Origin: Linderina pennispora
Taxonomy: Eukaryota; Kickxellomycota; Kickxellomycetes; Kickxellales; Kickxellaceae
DNA length: 64,000 nt
Assembly (NCBI RefSeq): GCF_002104995.1
Contig: NW_024468264.1
Span: 282,516 to 346,515 of the forward strand
Reading direction: 5' to 3'
Under the pieces are notes generated by a model. It did not search any database, was not told the origin of the DNA, and saw only the letters and a program-made list of their open reading frames with translations. The position numbers and the translations under genes were made by a program. This document shows positions 34,944-46,228 of this stretch, piece after piece. Positions within the stretch are counted from its first letter, which is position 1. Each line of letters starts with the position of its first letter.

Positions 34944-35997
34944 CTAGGCGCAGGCATTCCAGACATTGTACGCCTGGGCAGCAGCAGCGACGGTGCCGCA
35001 CACGCCGACTGCGACGTCGGGGAACGTCGAGCCGCGAATCGACCAGTGCAGGGTCAGCGGGAAGTAGCAGGCGTTGATCAGCAGCTGGATCTTCCAGCTC
35101 TTGGTGTCGCTCTCGACGGCATCCAGCTCCTCCTGCATCTCGTGTGCATTGCGCTTGCCCTGGGTGAAGATCTTTGCGCGTCTGTTCTTGATGAGCCGGT
35201 ACTCCTCGCCAAGGTGCACAAACTGCAGCGCGACCCAGATCGCCCAGAAGCGGCACGACCAGTAGCCGGCATCTTCGATCACCTTGTCGGAAATCGGCAC
35301 CAGCTTGTGGGCGCCCAGCCAGTACGTGTGCTCGAGCGGGTAGTAGATGATCAGGGCCAGATTCATGATGCGGTCGAGCCACTGCAGGAGCTTGGTCTGT
35401 GCCGGCACCTGCTCGCCGTACCGCACATACTGGGCCATCGGGATCAGGCCCGTGAGCCGGATCATGATGCGGTAGTCGGAGACCAGGCCCGAGAATGCCT
35501 TGATGCGGTTGGCTGTCGACATGTGGCCCTTGTTGGCTGCAATCCAGGCCAGCACCTTTGTGAAGTACTGCGTCAGCTACAAAGACGCCAGCAGCATAAA
35601 ACAGGGATGTTAGCGCGGTTTCACGTGAGGGCACAGGGACATGCCAAAAATCACTTGCTCTTGCAGGCATGTGCAGGCTGCTGTTAAAACTTACCATCCA
35701 CGCCTTGTCGTGGCCGCTCGACGACGAGAGGAAGCGGATGATGTGGTCCAGGGTCGGTGCCGGGCCCTTGAGCGCGCGCCTGAGGGCCAGCGCCAGAATA
35801 TGGCTGCTCCGGAGTGACGCCGGCGGCTTGCCTGCTGTGGTCTCCTTGGTCTTCCCGGGGGTCTCCTCGTCGGGCTTCTCGGCCGGTGTCTCTTCAGGCT
35901 TTGTCCCGACAGCGGGTGTCTTCTCTGTGACGGTCTCGTTGTTGACCAAAACGCCGGAGGTCTCGAGGGAGTTGTCTGTGACTTGGCTGCCGCTCAT
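34944..35997 (-). CDS. PEX11: Pex11-family peroxisome proliferation protein
   Basis: Pex11 proteins remodel the peroxisome membrane during division. Exon 1 is 35695-35997; it has an acidic, Thr/Pro/Lys-rich N-terminal extension of about 60 residues and then TLDHIIRFLSSSSGHDKAWM. The intron 35577-35694 has acceptor TGTAG. Exon 2 is 34944-35576, beginning LTQYFTKVLAWI. Pex11 features include FSGLVSDYRIMIRLTGLIP, WLDRIMNLALIIYYPLEHTYWLG, the YWSCRFWAIWVALQFVHLGEE amphipathic/hydrophobic segment, and a C-terminal membrane helix that ends the protein. It resembles the Pex11C/PEX11-related branch in which the N-terminal amphipathic helix is less obvious. No frame break is seen. Confidence 0.8.
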
Positions 35998-36430
35998 GGT
36001 TGCAAGAAGAGTGGTTGCGAAAGGTGCAATTCAGTGAAGGGGGAAAGGAATACAAGTAATGCAGGACAAGGCAGAGATCCGCGAGAAGGGAGGCGTATTT
36101 ATGAGCTTTTTCTCGGTTTCAGCCGCCAGTGTCTTCTGAGCAAGCGAAAAAACGGGTGCACGCGGCAATTTCAAATCTCCGGCTGAACCGTGCGATTGCC
36201 GCTGTGGTTTTCTGGTGCTGAAATCCTCCGCGAAGCCCAGGAGCGAGAGCGTGGCCAGGTGCAAAAAAGCAAGAGCCGGGCTTTCTTCTCACACCGGCGG
36301 ATATAAGCAGCTGGAGCGTGCCACCTGTTATCTCTAGATAGCGGATTCTCAGATAGAGCGTCGTCGTATAGATTATCTCATGCCCCATGTATGCGCCGTC
36401 AATGTATTGCTTTTATCCTATGCATAATCT
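35998..36430. other. intergenic
   Basis: About 430 bases upstream of PEX11 and downstream of the phosphatase gene. It should hold the PEX11 promoter. No further feature is seen. Confidence 0.4.
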
Positions 36431-36941
36431 TTACAGCCACTCGGGCGGATCCCCGGGGATGCGGACCAGGTCGGTATCAAACAGCTCGATGAACTGCTCG
36501 TTGAGCATGCGCACCTTGGGCCCGGCGAACCTCCTGTACTCCTCAAAGATCGACGCCAAGTTCCATCTCTGCAGCTTGCGCAGACACCCGACGACAGTGC
36601 CTGTCCTGTGTCTGCCGATATTGCACATGATGGCCATCGGGTGGTTGGCCTTGTCCAGGATCAGATTGAATGCCTCCAGGATCGTGTCCTCGGTGATTGG
36701 GTCCGACGCGTTGCCGCTTTCAAGCACGCCCAGGTGGTGCAGTTCTATGTCCTGGTCGTCGACAAAGTTCATAACGTTCTGGTTAGGCTCCTCGGGCGCC
36801 AGCCAGACGAATGCAGCGCAGGCCGAGTTTCTCCATGAACGGGAAGTTTAGCTCGTTCGGCTGGCCGCACCGGTACAGATCGTTCTCGACATAGCCAAAG
36901 TTTACCGGCGGAATGTAGTGCTGGTATGCTGTGCGTCCCAT
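36431..36941 (-). CDS. OCA1: Oca1/Siw14-family atypical dual-specificity phosphatase
   Basis: Encodes about 169 residues from the ATG at 36941 (MGRTAYQHYIPPVNFGYV). The block DLYRCGQPNELNFPFMEKLGLRCI is typical of Oca1/Oca2/Siw14 proteins. The signature CNIGRHRTG gives the catalytic Cys and Arg of the CX5R loop. The following CLRKLQRWNLASIFEEYRRFAG and EQFIELFD are diagnostic of the family. The NIGRHRTGTVVG form is closest to Oca1. Siw14 relatives cleave inositol pyrophosphates; Oca1 itself acts in the same complex and its activity is less clear. One frame break at about 36800 (LRCIRLA then PEEPNQNVMNF) needs one base fewer. Three ATG-less codons before this start are not used. Confidence 0.85.
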
Positions 36942-37847
36942 TGTGGCAGATGTGCAAATAAAAATTATGTATATATGGCTCAGGAAATGCGAAGTCACTC
37001 GACCTCGCAAAGGAATGCTGCATAAAGCAGTGTGCAGCTAGACCTGTGACCAGAATATGGGGGTACAAGTGCAAGGGACGTATCCCCTGCCGGACTTTCA
37101 ACATAAAACTACTACTCTGCTAAGCGGCTTCGCCATGGGCATTAAATCTCATAGAAGCCGGCAGATTCAATCGTAAAAAGAAATACGCAGTCCTTATCCT
37201 GTGCCTTAACCTGGCTGTCAAAGCTATCCCGCAGTGGGCTTAGTTGCTCACAGGGTCATTAGAAATCATGCCTATATGCTGATCCACATCATGCCAGGTT
37301 TTCTCGCCATATACCGAATCATATAAAAGCTGCTCCTGCCGGTCAAGGACTGCCATGTACTGTTTAGCTCTCTGCTGTTCTTTTATCTCCAATATACCCA
37401 ATAGTTAGCAAAGCACCACCAAGCACACATACCACCGTCTTATACCGCAAGGGTGCCTGACAGCACCAACCATAGTACCACCACACGAACTCCAGCTGGC
37501 TGGGTGGTGCTGTGGTCAGTGAGCCGGAAAAGGAGAGCAGCAGCCAGAGCGGCAACAACAAGAGGGGCAAGAGGAAATCCCACACATGGTAGCTCATACA
37601 TAGCTCAATCCTGTGCCTGCCAAACAGATGAATAGACTATGCCTCGCAACCACATACCACCTGAATGCGATGATGCATCCATGTGTTTGTTCAAGATGGA
37701 TGAAAGGGGGTACTGCCAGTAGTTCTAAATAGATGTGGATAGCAGTCCCCACAAGTCATCGAAAAATCGCATAGTGAATATATTTTCCTAGCGAATACAT
37801 TACCTTTATTAGAGATACTCGCATCCCATCCCATTTTACACACAACT
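36942..37847. other. divergent intergenic region
   Basis: About 900 bases between the phosphatase gene (-) and DHX16 (+). It is AT-rich with TATA-like stretches near 36968. Frames on both strands are short and show no motif. Confidence 0.4.
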
Positions 37848-40800
37848 ATGAGCATACGCGAGTGGATTTCTGACGCAATCATTGAACTAATTGGCGAGAG
37901 CAATTCAGATATCGTCGATTATGTGCTGCATCTAGCAAAGACGTGTGCCAGCGAGTCCGACCTGACAAAATCGCTTGTGACAGCGGAGCTGCCAAGCAGC
38001 CCTGCAACCGAGGCGTTTGCTAAGCAGCTATTCGCGCGGGTTCCTCGGGCAGCTGCGAAGCCAAAACCATCACAGCGATCAGATCCCCGAGAAAGTCAAG
38101 CCGACAGTTGCATTAGCTGACGATGAGCTGACACAAAGCATCAAGATCAAGAAGAGCGAAGGTGGCTCAGAACCACGGGTGCGTGGCAGGAACATTCGAA
38201 AGCGGGTCGATACTAGCGAGGATGAAGAAGACCGCGAGGAGCTCGAGGCGCGCATCAAGCGGGCCAAGACCGGAGTTCCCGACGACGACGACGACTATGA
38301 GGACAGCGAACAAGGCGCCGAAGAGGAAGCCGAGGATTCCGCCGACAAGGACGCGCTGGAACGCGATGCATTCGCAGAGCGGCTGAGGCAAAAAGACAAG
38401 GACCGCACTAAGCAGATCGTCGAAGACCGGTCAGCAAACCCTGAGCAAAAGAAACGGCGCGACCTGGCCAACGACCGGGAGGCGCGGCAAAAGGAGGTGG
38501 GCGATATACGCGACCGTGCACGCCAAGAGTACTTGAAGCTGCGCGAAGAGCAGCGCCTGGAGCTGCTGCGGCAGGAGATTGCCAACGAGGAGTCAATGTT
38601 CAAGGGCGAGGTCATGACCGACAAGGAGGTCAACGAGCTCGAATACAAGAAGGAGTTGCTGCGGCTGGCGGAGGAGCGCAGGAACCTGGGGGATGAAGCC
38701 GACACGTATGCGATGCCTGAGGACTACATCACTGAGAAGGGCAAGATCGACCGCAAAAAGAAGCAGGACGCACTGTACAAGCGATACGAGGACAGCAAGG
38801 CGGAGGTGGTGCTGACGGAGCAGCAGCAGTGGGAGCAGCAGCAGATCCACAAGGGCAAGCTGCCGGCTAAGGAGAAGTCGGGCGGCAAAGAGTACGACTA
38901 CGTGCTGGATCTCGACAACATCGACTTTGTGCTCGAGGAGACAATGAACGCCGAGAAGGAGCAGGATGCGCGACAGCAGGCCATTGAGGCGATCGAACAG
39001 AAGGAGCGGTCGATTCGGGAGGTGCGCGAGTCACTGCCCATCTTCAAGTGCCGCGACAAACTCCTTGACATGATTGAGCGCAACCAGATCATGATCATTG
39101 TCGGCGAGACCGGATCGGGAAAAACGACGCAAATCACGCAGTACCTGCGCGAAGCAGGGTACACGAGAGACGGCAAGAAGATCGGGTGCACCCAGCCACG
39201 TCGGGTCGCAGCCATGAGCGTCGCCGCACGTGTTTCCGAGGAGGTCGGGACGAAGCTGGGCCAGAAGGTCGGGTATGCGATTCGCTTCGAGGACTGCACG
39301 TCTGAGCGTACCGAGATTGTCTATATGACTGACGGCCTGTTGCTGCGTGAGTTTATGACTGAGCCCGACCTTGGCGGCTACTCGGTCCTCATGATTGACG
39401 AGAGCCACGAGCGCACACTGCACACCGATATCCTGCTGGCGCTGGTCAAGGATGTCGCTCGCTTCCGGCCCGATCTCAAGCTGCTAATTGCCAGTGCCAC
39501 GATGAATGCAGAAAAGTTCTCCGAATACTTTGACGGTGCGCCGATTTTCAACATCCCCGGGCGGACGTACCCCATCGAGATGCACTACACAAAGGCACCT
39601 GAGGCCAACTACCTATCGGCAAGTGTGGGATCAGTCCTCCAGATCCACGCATCGCAGCCCAAGGGCGATATCCTGGTGTTCTTGACGGGACCAGGATGAG
39701 ATTGAGCAGGCGCAGGAGAGCTTGTCGCAGGCCATGAAGGCACTGGGCAGCAAGGTGCCGGAGCTGATCATCTGCCCTATCTACGCAAACCTGCCAGCCG
39801 ACCTGCAGGCCAGGATCTTCGAACCAACACCCGAGGGGGCGCGCAAGGTCGTGCTTGCCACTAACATTGCCGAGACATCCATCACCATCGACGGTGTCGT
39901 GTATGTGATTGACCCGGGCTTTGTCAAGCAGAACTCGTACAACCCACGCACCGGCATGGAGTCGCTGCAGGTGGTGCCGTGCTCCAAGGCCTCGGTTAAC
40001 CAGCGTGCCGGGCGTGCTGGACGAGTCGGACCAGGCAAGTGCTTCCGGCTGTACACGAAGCAAGCGTTCCTGACCGAGCTCGAGGACAGCACGCCGCCCG
40101 AGATCCTGCGCACCAACCTGTCGAGCGTGGTGCTGACGCTCAAGTGCCTTGGGATCCACAACCTTATCGACTTTGACTTCATGGACCCGCCCAGCGCCTC
40201 CGCCCTGCAGCAGAGCCTGGAGCACCTGTATGCCCTGGGGGCGCTGAATGAGCGTGGCGATCTGACCAAGCTAGGTCGGCGCATGGCCGAGTTCCCGATG
40301 GACCCGATGATGGCCAAGGCACTGCTTGCGTCCGAACAGTACCACTGCTCGGAGGAGATGGCATCGATCTGCGCCATGCTGTCGGTTTCTGCGGCCGTCC
40401 TGTACCGCCCCAAAGACAAGAAGGTGGCGGCTGACCGGGCCCACGCAAACTTTGTCCGTCCCGGCGGCGACCACATCACGCTGCTGACGATCTGGGAGCA
40501 GTGGGTCGAGACCGGGTGCTCAATGCAGTGGTGCTACGAGAACTTTGTGCAGTACCGCTCCATGTGCCGCGCCCGCGACATGCGCGACCAGATCATTGGG
40601 CTGATGGAGCGCGTCGAGATTGTGCCTGAGTCGAACCCGAACCCGAACGACACTGTGCCGATCCGCAAGGCCCTGACCGCCGGGTTCTTCTACAACACGG
40701 CTCGGCTGCAGCGCTCCGGCGACAGCTATGCGACCATCAAGCGGCGGCAGACCGTGTACATCCACCCCAGCAGCTCGCTGCACGAGGAGCGGCCCAAGCT

Positions 40801-40957
40801 GGTGCTGTACTATGAGCTGGTGCTGACGTCGCGCGAGTTCATGCGCCAGGTGGTTGAGATTGAGGCCAAGTGGCTGCTGGAGGTGGCACCCCACTACTAC
40901 AAGAAGCAGGAGCTCGAGGGCGACTTTAAGCGCAAGATGCCCAAGACAATCAAGTAA
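37848..40957 (+). CDS. PRP2: DEAH-box spliceosomal ATPase Prp2/DHX16
   Basis: Prp2/DHX16 remodels the activated spliceosome before the first transesterification. The product is about 1036 residues. The N-terminal segment [17 protein letters not shown] continues after a one-base break near 38080 into a charged coiled region ([39 protein letters not shown]). The helicase core has motif [11 protein letters not shown], Ia [14 protein letters not shown] as DESH ([13 protein letters not shown]), [29 protein letters not shown] and [14 protein letters not shown]. The ratchet/OB-fold C-terminus includes [15 protein letters not shown] and [15 protein letters not shown] second break at 39692-39694 ([14 protein letters not shown]) needs one base fewer. 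Both breaks are probably assembly insertions, since the gene is essential. Confidence 0.94.
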
Positions 40958-41027
40958 TCTTTTTCTTTTCTCTCGCTGATGCTTTCGTTGCATTTTTCAA
41001 CCACTCTTTCGACACATTCTACTCATC

Positions 41028-42023
41028 ATGGACATTACAGGCGAATTCCGCAGGCTGGTTCAGCAGCAGACAACGAAGCTTGAGGCCCAGGCGGGACGTG
41101 GCGAGAAAGACACAAGGCGGCGCGACATCCTGCCGCCAAGACGGCCCGACTTCACCCGCCCAAACAACATCTATCTGAGCGAAGCCTACATCATTGCCAA
41201 GCACCTGCGGGCGCTGCACCAGCGCGTTGTCTCTCTGCGGCCGTCGTACCTGAACCTGCAAACCAAAAGCCGGCGCACTTCAAAGCTGAGCGACCCGGAG
41301 CGCGATGAAATCGACCGCGGCATCAAAACAGCCATTCGGCAGATGCTCAGCAAAATACAGGCGCTGGGCGAGCTGGGCGAGCAGACATTAGAGGCAGAGG
41401 ACGATGAGCCCAGCGATGCCAAGGTGCTGTTCAAGCGACTGGTGGGGGCTCTGGACCCGCGGCAGGCTGGCGGGAAGCCGGTGGTTAGCGGGAAGGATAT
41501 GATTGCTGCGCACCAGAGCTCTGTTGCGTGGTGGCTGAATGTGCGGCTGCAGCAGACCAACACGATCCATGGCAACATGCAGGAGCTGTACCTGAAGCAG
41601 AAGCTCGAGCGACAGCGCGGCATGGTATCGGCCCAGTCGTTCTCCAAGCGACCTGCAAGTGATGTCAGAAAGGAGGACGACCCGGTTCTGAGCCATCTGT
41701 CGGAGCAGGAGCTGCAGCAGCTGCAGGTCGAAAACAACAGCCTGATGATGGAGTTTGAGAGCGCCATGGACAAGATCACCGAGACCCAGAAATCGCTGCT
41801 GGAGATATCGACGCTTCAGACGCAGCTGGCCAACGAGCTCAGTGCGCAGACACAGATGACCGAGCGCCTGTACAGCGAGGCCGTGGGCACTGTGGATGCA
41901 GTCGACAAGGGCAACGAGTTTTTGATCTCGGCGCGCAAGCACCAGTCAACAGCGCGCAAGTGGGTGCTGACTGTGTTTATTGTGCTGAGCCTGGTGCTGC
42001 TCTTTTTGGACTGGTTCGATTAG
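41028..42023 (+). CDS. UFE1: syntaxin-18/Ufe1, ER Qa-SNARE
   Basis: Encodes 331 residues in one exon, 70 bases after DHX16. The N-terminus (MDITGEFRRLVQQQTTK, then DFTRPNNIYLSEAYIIAKHL) matches the syntaxin-18 N-terminal domain. A SNARE coiled coil (about residues 225-300, LQVENNSLMMEFESAMDKITETQKSLLEIS onward) has the central Gln layer, followed by a C-terminal membrane anchor (VLTVFIVLSLVLLFLDWF) with a two-residue luminal tail. It mediates retrograde Golgi-to-ER vesicle fusion. Length and layout are those of Ufe1/STX18 and there is no frame break. Confidence 0.85.
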   Translation: MDITGEFRRLVQQQTTKLEAQAGRGEKDTRRRDILPPRRPDFTRPNNIYLSEAYIIAKHLRALHQRVVSLRPSYLNLQTKSRRTSKLSDPERDEIDRGIKTAIRQMLSKIQALGELGEQTLEAEDDEPSDAKVLFKRLVGALDPRQAGGKPVVSGKDMIAAHQSSVAWWLNVRLQQTNTIHGNMQELYLKQKLERQRGMVSAQSFSKRPASDVRKEDDPVLSHLSEQELQQLQVENNSLMMEFESAMDKITETQKSLLEISTLQTQLANELSAQTQMTERLYSEAVGTVDAVDKGNEFLISARKHQSTARKWVLTVFIVLSLVLLFLDWFD

Positions 42024-42098
42024 AGGACCATCGCGGTTCAGCCTGGTGGGGATAAAAAATCATTTCTCAGCTCTGCTACAAACTTCACTTCAATAATT

Positions 42099-44403
42099 AT
42101 GCTAAGGGTGCGATTCAAGGCAATTCAGCGACCCGCGCAGTGCATTTCCAGACGCTGGGCCTCGACGGCGCTCCTAGAACGGCGAGTGCAGCTGTGGGAC
42201 CAGGAAAAGAAGCGGCAGGCAGAAGCACCGGTCTCCGAGTCGCCACCTCTGACTCTGTCTCTGTTTGGATCCAAGCAGATCACAGTGCCCGGTGGGTGGA
42301 GTGCGCTGGACGTTGCGCGCAAGTACGAGCAGTCCGACTGCCAAGAAATACGTGGCAGCGCAGATCAACGGCACCACAGCCTGGGACATGCAGCGGCCAC
42401 TGCCTGCTAACGTGGAGACACTGAGCCTGGTCAGATTTGATACCGACAGTGAGCTGGCCAAGCAGGTGTTTTGGCACTCGTCGGCGCATGTCATGGGTGC
42501 AGCACTGGAGAAGGTTTATGGCGATGACCTGCTGCTGTGCGATGGCCCGCCGCTGTCCGATGGCGGGTTCTTCTACGAGTTCCTGCTGCTGAACAACTCG
42601 GGCGTCGAGCGGCTGGATCGGCGATCCTACACCGAGCGGATCCATGATCTGTGCGGCACGCCCGAGGCACTGAAGAGCCTGAGGTTTCTGACGCCAGCCG
42701 ACCTGGCAGCTGTGAAGAAGGCAGCGAGCAAGATTGTCAACGAGAAGCACGCGTTTGAGCGGCTCGAGGTCAGCTATGAGTTTGCATGCGACCTGTTTCT
42801 TGACAACCCGTTCAAGCTGCATTTCCTGGACCGTGCCCGTCAAAACCAGCACTCCACCAGTGGATCAACTGGGTCGGACAAGACCGTTAGTCTGTACCGG
42901 TGCGGCGAGATGATCGACCTGTGTCGCGGCCCGCATGTGCCAGTGACAACCATGCTCCAGGGCATGTCGTTCGACAAGGTCTCGTCTGCACACTGGGTCG
43001 GCCACCTTGACGACTCGTCGCAGAACTCGCCTGTGCTGAACCGCGTCTACGGCATTTCGTTCCCCAGCACGCAGCTGCTGAAGGACCACCAGACATCGGT
43101 GCAGGCTGCTGCCAAGCGCGATCACCGGGTAATCGGCAAGGAGCAAAAGCTGTTCATGATGCACCCGTGGGCGCCCGGCTCAGGCTTCATCCTGCCGCAC
43201 GGCCAGCGCATGGTGAACCGGATCATGGATGCAATCCGCAGCAAGTATGCCGAGTTTGGCTTTGACGAGGTCAGCACGCCGCTGATGTACAACAAGAAGC
43301 TGTGGGAGATGAGCGGCCACTGGGAGAACTATCGGGACGACATGTTTGTCATTTCGAGTGCGCAAAAGGCGGCTATTGAGGGCAATGGGACGTGTTGCAA
43401 CGGCGACCATCACCACGAAGGCGAGCCCGAGTTTGGGCTCAAGCCGATGAACTGCCCGGGCCACTGCTTGATCTTTGCCAGCGACCAAAGGTCGTATCGC
43501 GACCTGCCGATTCGCTATGCCGACTTCAGCCCTCTGCACCGCAACGAAGTCGCTGGTGCGCTGTCGGGTCTGACGCGGGTGCGCAAGTTCCACCAAGACG
43601 ACGGCCACATCTTTTGCACGCACGAGCAGATTGCCAGTGAAATGGCCAGCTGCCTCGAGTTCATCGATGGCATGTACAAGATCTTCCACTTCACATCGTA
43701 CGAGCTGGTTCTGTCGACGCGACCCGAGAACTTTATCGGATCCGTCGAGGACTGGGACAGGGCTGAGAATGCGCTGAAGGCGATCCTGGACAACTCAGGC
43801 AAGAGATGGACCGTCAATGAGGGCGACGGCGCGTTCTACGGACCAAAGATCGATGTTCGTGTGCGCGACGCCCTGCGCCGCAAGCACCAGACGGCGACCA
43901 TCCAGCTGGACTTCCAGCTGCCCCAGCGGTTTGACTTGAAGTACACAGGCAGCGACGGGCAGACGCACCGGCCGGTGATGATCCACCGCGCGGTTCTGGG
44001 CAGCATCGAGCGCATGCTGGCGGTGCTCATTGAGCACTGGGGCGGTCAGTGGCCGTTCTGGGTCAACCCGCGCCAGGCCGTGGTGATTCCGGTGACGGCG
44101 TCGGACAAGGCGCCAGAGATCACCAAGTATGCACAGCATGTGCAGGAGGTGCTGGCGGGGAGCAGCGACAAGAACCCGGGACACCGGTTTTTTGTGGATC
44201 TGGATACGTCTGGCAGCTGGCTGAATCGCGCAGTCAGGGATGCGCAGGTCGCCAAGTACGGGTTTATTCTGGTGGTTGGCGAAAAGGAGGTCGAGAATGG
44301 CACCGTTGATGTCAGGCAGAGGCAGGGCGGCAAGCGTATCGGATCCATGACCGTTGCTCAAGTTCGCCAGATGTTTGAAGAGCTGGTAGACATATATCAG
44401 TGA
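42099..44403 (+). CDS. threonyl-tRNA synthetase with organellar leader
   Basis: Class II aminoacyl-tRNA synthetase of about 767 residues. The first 35 residues are basic and hydroxylated (MLRVRFKAIQRPAQCISRRWAST) and look like a mitochondrial targeting peptide. A TGS domain follows (LTLSLFGSKQITVPGGWSALDVARKY). A one-base break near 42343 then leads into AKKYVAAQINGTTAWDM. The editing domain has HSSAHVMGAALEKVYG and the catalytic core has class II motifs, with GMSFDKVSSAHW, VSTPLMYNKKLWEMSGHWENY, MNCPGHCLIFA, RNEVAGALSGLTRVRKFHQDD and GSIERMLAVLIEHWGGQWPFW. An anticodon-binding domain closes the protein. The full editing domain plus leader suggests either the mitochondrial enzyme or one gene serving both compartments. 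Confidence 0.92.
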
Positions 44404-44469
44404 TAGCACACTCATACCACACAAGCACTTGTATTACATGTTCATATTGTGCAAGAGACGTGGCATATC

Positions 44470-45510
44470 CTACATACGGTGGAGAAGGTAGTCCATCAGT
44501 ACAGCAACCACGCTGACGCTCAGGCTGTTGCCGAGCAGCCGGTACCGCTGCTTGATGGTGCTGGAGTCTGGAAAGGCAAACTCTTGCGGGAATCCCATCA
44601 GGTTGGCGATTTCGCGGGCGGTGAAATACCGCGTATTCTGCACCGTCATCGGGTCCTTGCCAACCACGCCTTCAAGCTGCAGGATCGATCCAGTGCCCTC
44701 TGCGTAGTTCTTGTATCCCTTGGTGAAGCAGCATGTGCGGCTACTGTCTTTGGTCACCACGTCATACACCCACGCGTACTTTTCGAGCGTGCGGCCGCTG
44801 ATCCGGTGCAATTCCAGCGTCTGCTCATCCAGCGGCTCCAAGAACTCCTTGACCTTGCGCACCTTGTCGTGGTTCCACACGGCTTTGTCAAAGTCAACCC
44901 GTCCATCGACATCAGCCGCCGGCTGGATCAGATCGGCGCCAGGCACGTCGTGCAAAAAGCTGGGCTCAAACTGCTCGTCCTCGGCGCACTCGCGCGGCTC
45001 GGCACAGCGCTTGGCCAGCAGGTAGTACCGGGTGCGCGAGTTTGGATAGCAAAGCTGCAGCGGGTTCAGCAGGTACTCTTCAAACCTGTACCCCAGCCGT
45101 GTGAGCTGCCGGAGCAGGATCGCGCGCGTATCCGACTTTTCGAACCCAGCGACGTTCTCGACCAGCAGGTAGGTGGGCTTGCGCTGCACGCGCTCCAGCA
45201 GCTCGATGATGAACAGGAAGCTTTTGGCGCGCGCGTCTTCGGACCCCTTCTGCAGGCCCTGGCGGGTGTACGGCTGGCAGGGCGGCGACATGGTCCAGAG
45301 CTCGCACTTCAGGCCCTCGAACAGCGACATAGGCAGGGACTCGATACTGCGCTGCATGATGCGGATCTCGGGGAAGTTGTGCTTGTAGACGTCGTTGGCG
45401 ACCGGGTTGATGTCGAAGGCGCGCACCACCTCGCTGTCGATGCTGGCCGCCTTGAGCGCATAGTGCATGCCGCCGATGCCGCTGTAGAACTCTGCTACCC
45501 TGAGAGGCAT
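44470..45510 (-). CDS. TRDMT1: DNMT2/TRDMT1 tRNA cytosine-5 methyltransferase
   Basis: Encodes 346 residues from ATG 45510 (MPLRVAEFYSGIGGMHYAL). A GTG-started extension to 45543 is not used because it crosses a 10-base poly-A tract. Motif I FYSGIGG binds SAM. Motif IV SPPCQPYTRQG holds the catalytic Cys. Motif VI is ENVAGFEKS, VIII NSRTRYYLLAKR, CFTKGYKNYAEGTGS is the DNMT2 CFT-type signature, and motifs IX-X are FTAREIANLMGFP and RYRLLGNSLSV. DNMT2 methylates C38 of tRNA-Asp despite its DNA methyltransferase fold. No DNA-binding N-terminal domain is present. It is convergent with ThrRS (66 bases apart). Confidence 0.93.
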   Translation of the reverse strand: MPLRVAEFYSGIGGMHYALKAASIDSEVVRAFDINPVANDVYKHNFPEIRIMQRSIESLPMSLFEGLKCELWTMSPPCQPYTRQGLQKGSEDARAKSFLFIIELLERVQRKPTYLLVENVAGFEKSDTRAILLRQLTRLGYRFEEYLLNPLQLCYPNSRTRYYLLAKRCAEPRECAEDEQFEPSFLHDVPGADLIQPAADVDGRVDFDKAVWNHDKVRKVKEFLEPLDEQTLELHRISGRTLEKYAWVYDVVTKDSSRTCCFTKGYKNYAEGTGSILQLEGVVGKDPMTVQNTRYFTAREIANLMGFPQEFAFPDSSTIKQRYRLLGNSLSVSVVAVLMDYLLHRM

Positions 45511-45578
45511 TGCTTTTTTTTTTGGGAGGTCTGAAAATTGCACAAAAGGAATGAGAAGAAAGAAGGAAAAATTTTACA

Positions 45579-46112
45579 TCAGAAAACGCCGGCCTTGTCA
45601 AGCTTGTAGGCTCTTCCGTGCTGCCAGTCTGCCATTGCTCCCTGTGCAGCCTGGTATTTTTGCATCAGCTTCGCCTCGGTGCGGTCCAGCGACTGCACAA
45701 ACTCCAGGCCCTCGACATTCTGCCCCTGCTGCGAGATCTGCGCAACCCGCTGCACCCGCTCCATGTACATGTTGCGCAGCACCGCCGGCAGACCGGGGAC
45801 GATGTCTGCCAGCTGCAGACCAAACTGGTAGTAGTGCGGGCTGATGGCTCGCAGCTGCATGCTGGTCGCCGAGGCTGCGTACATGCGGCTGGCGCGCTTG
45901 GAGAAGACCGCCGGCGTGCTCATCTCAATGAAGCCCTCGGTGTCCAGGCGCTCGCCCATCCAGTACGGCAGCGCCCAGCGCTGGTTGCGCTGCACTTTGC
46001 TGGTGCCGCTGCCGGCAGTGCCCAGACCGTCGAGGTCGACGCGCAGCAGACAGGGGACGCGCTCTTGGCCGGCCAGGATGTCGTCAATGTCGTAGTAGTC
46101 GCGCCGTGCCAT
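45579..46112 (-). CDS. PSF3: GINS complex subunit Psf3
   Basis: Encodes 177 residues in one exon from ATG 46112. GINS joins Cdc45 and Mcm2-7 as the replicative helicase. The N-terminal YYDIDDILAGQERVPCLLRVDLDGLG is the Psf3 B-domain-like start (YxDxDxILxxxExVPC). LPYWMGERL follows, and then the all-helical A-domain with SPHYYQFGLQLADIV. Length fits the family. The stop lies only 68 bases before the DNMT2 start. Confidence 0.85.
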   Translation of the reverse strand: MARRDYYDIDDILAGQERVPCLLRVDLDGLGTAGSGTSKVQRNQRWALPYWMGERLDTEGFIEMSTPAVFSKRASRMYAASATSMQLRAISPHYYQFGLQLADIVPGLPAVLRNMYMERVQRVAQISQQGQNVEGLEFVQSLDRTEAKLMQKYQAAQGAMADWQHGRAYKLDKAGVF

Positions 46113-46228
46113 TCCAGAAATCCAAAGCTCAAATGAAAAATACCATGCAGAGACAAAAGGGGGGCGTGCTGTGTTTCTGATAAACCAGTGTATATTTATC
46201 AGAAAATGGTTAGGATAGCGAGGGAAAT

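Noticed and set aside
45511-45543. Upstream GTG start for DNMT2
   Set aside because: It would add 11 residues encoded partly by a poly-A tract, and the family starts right at MPLRVAEFYSG.
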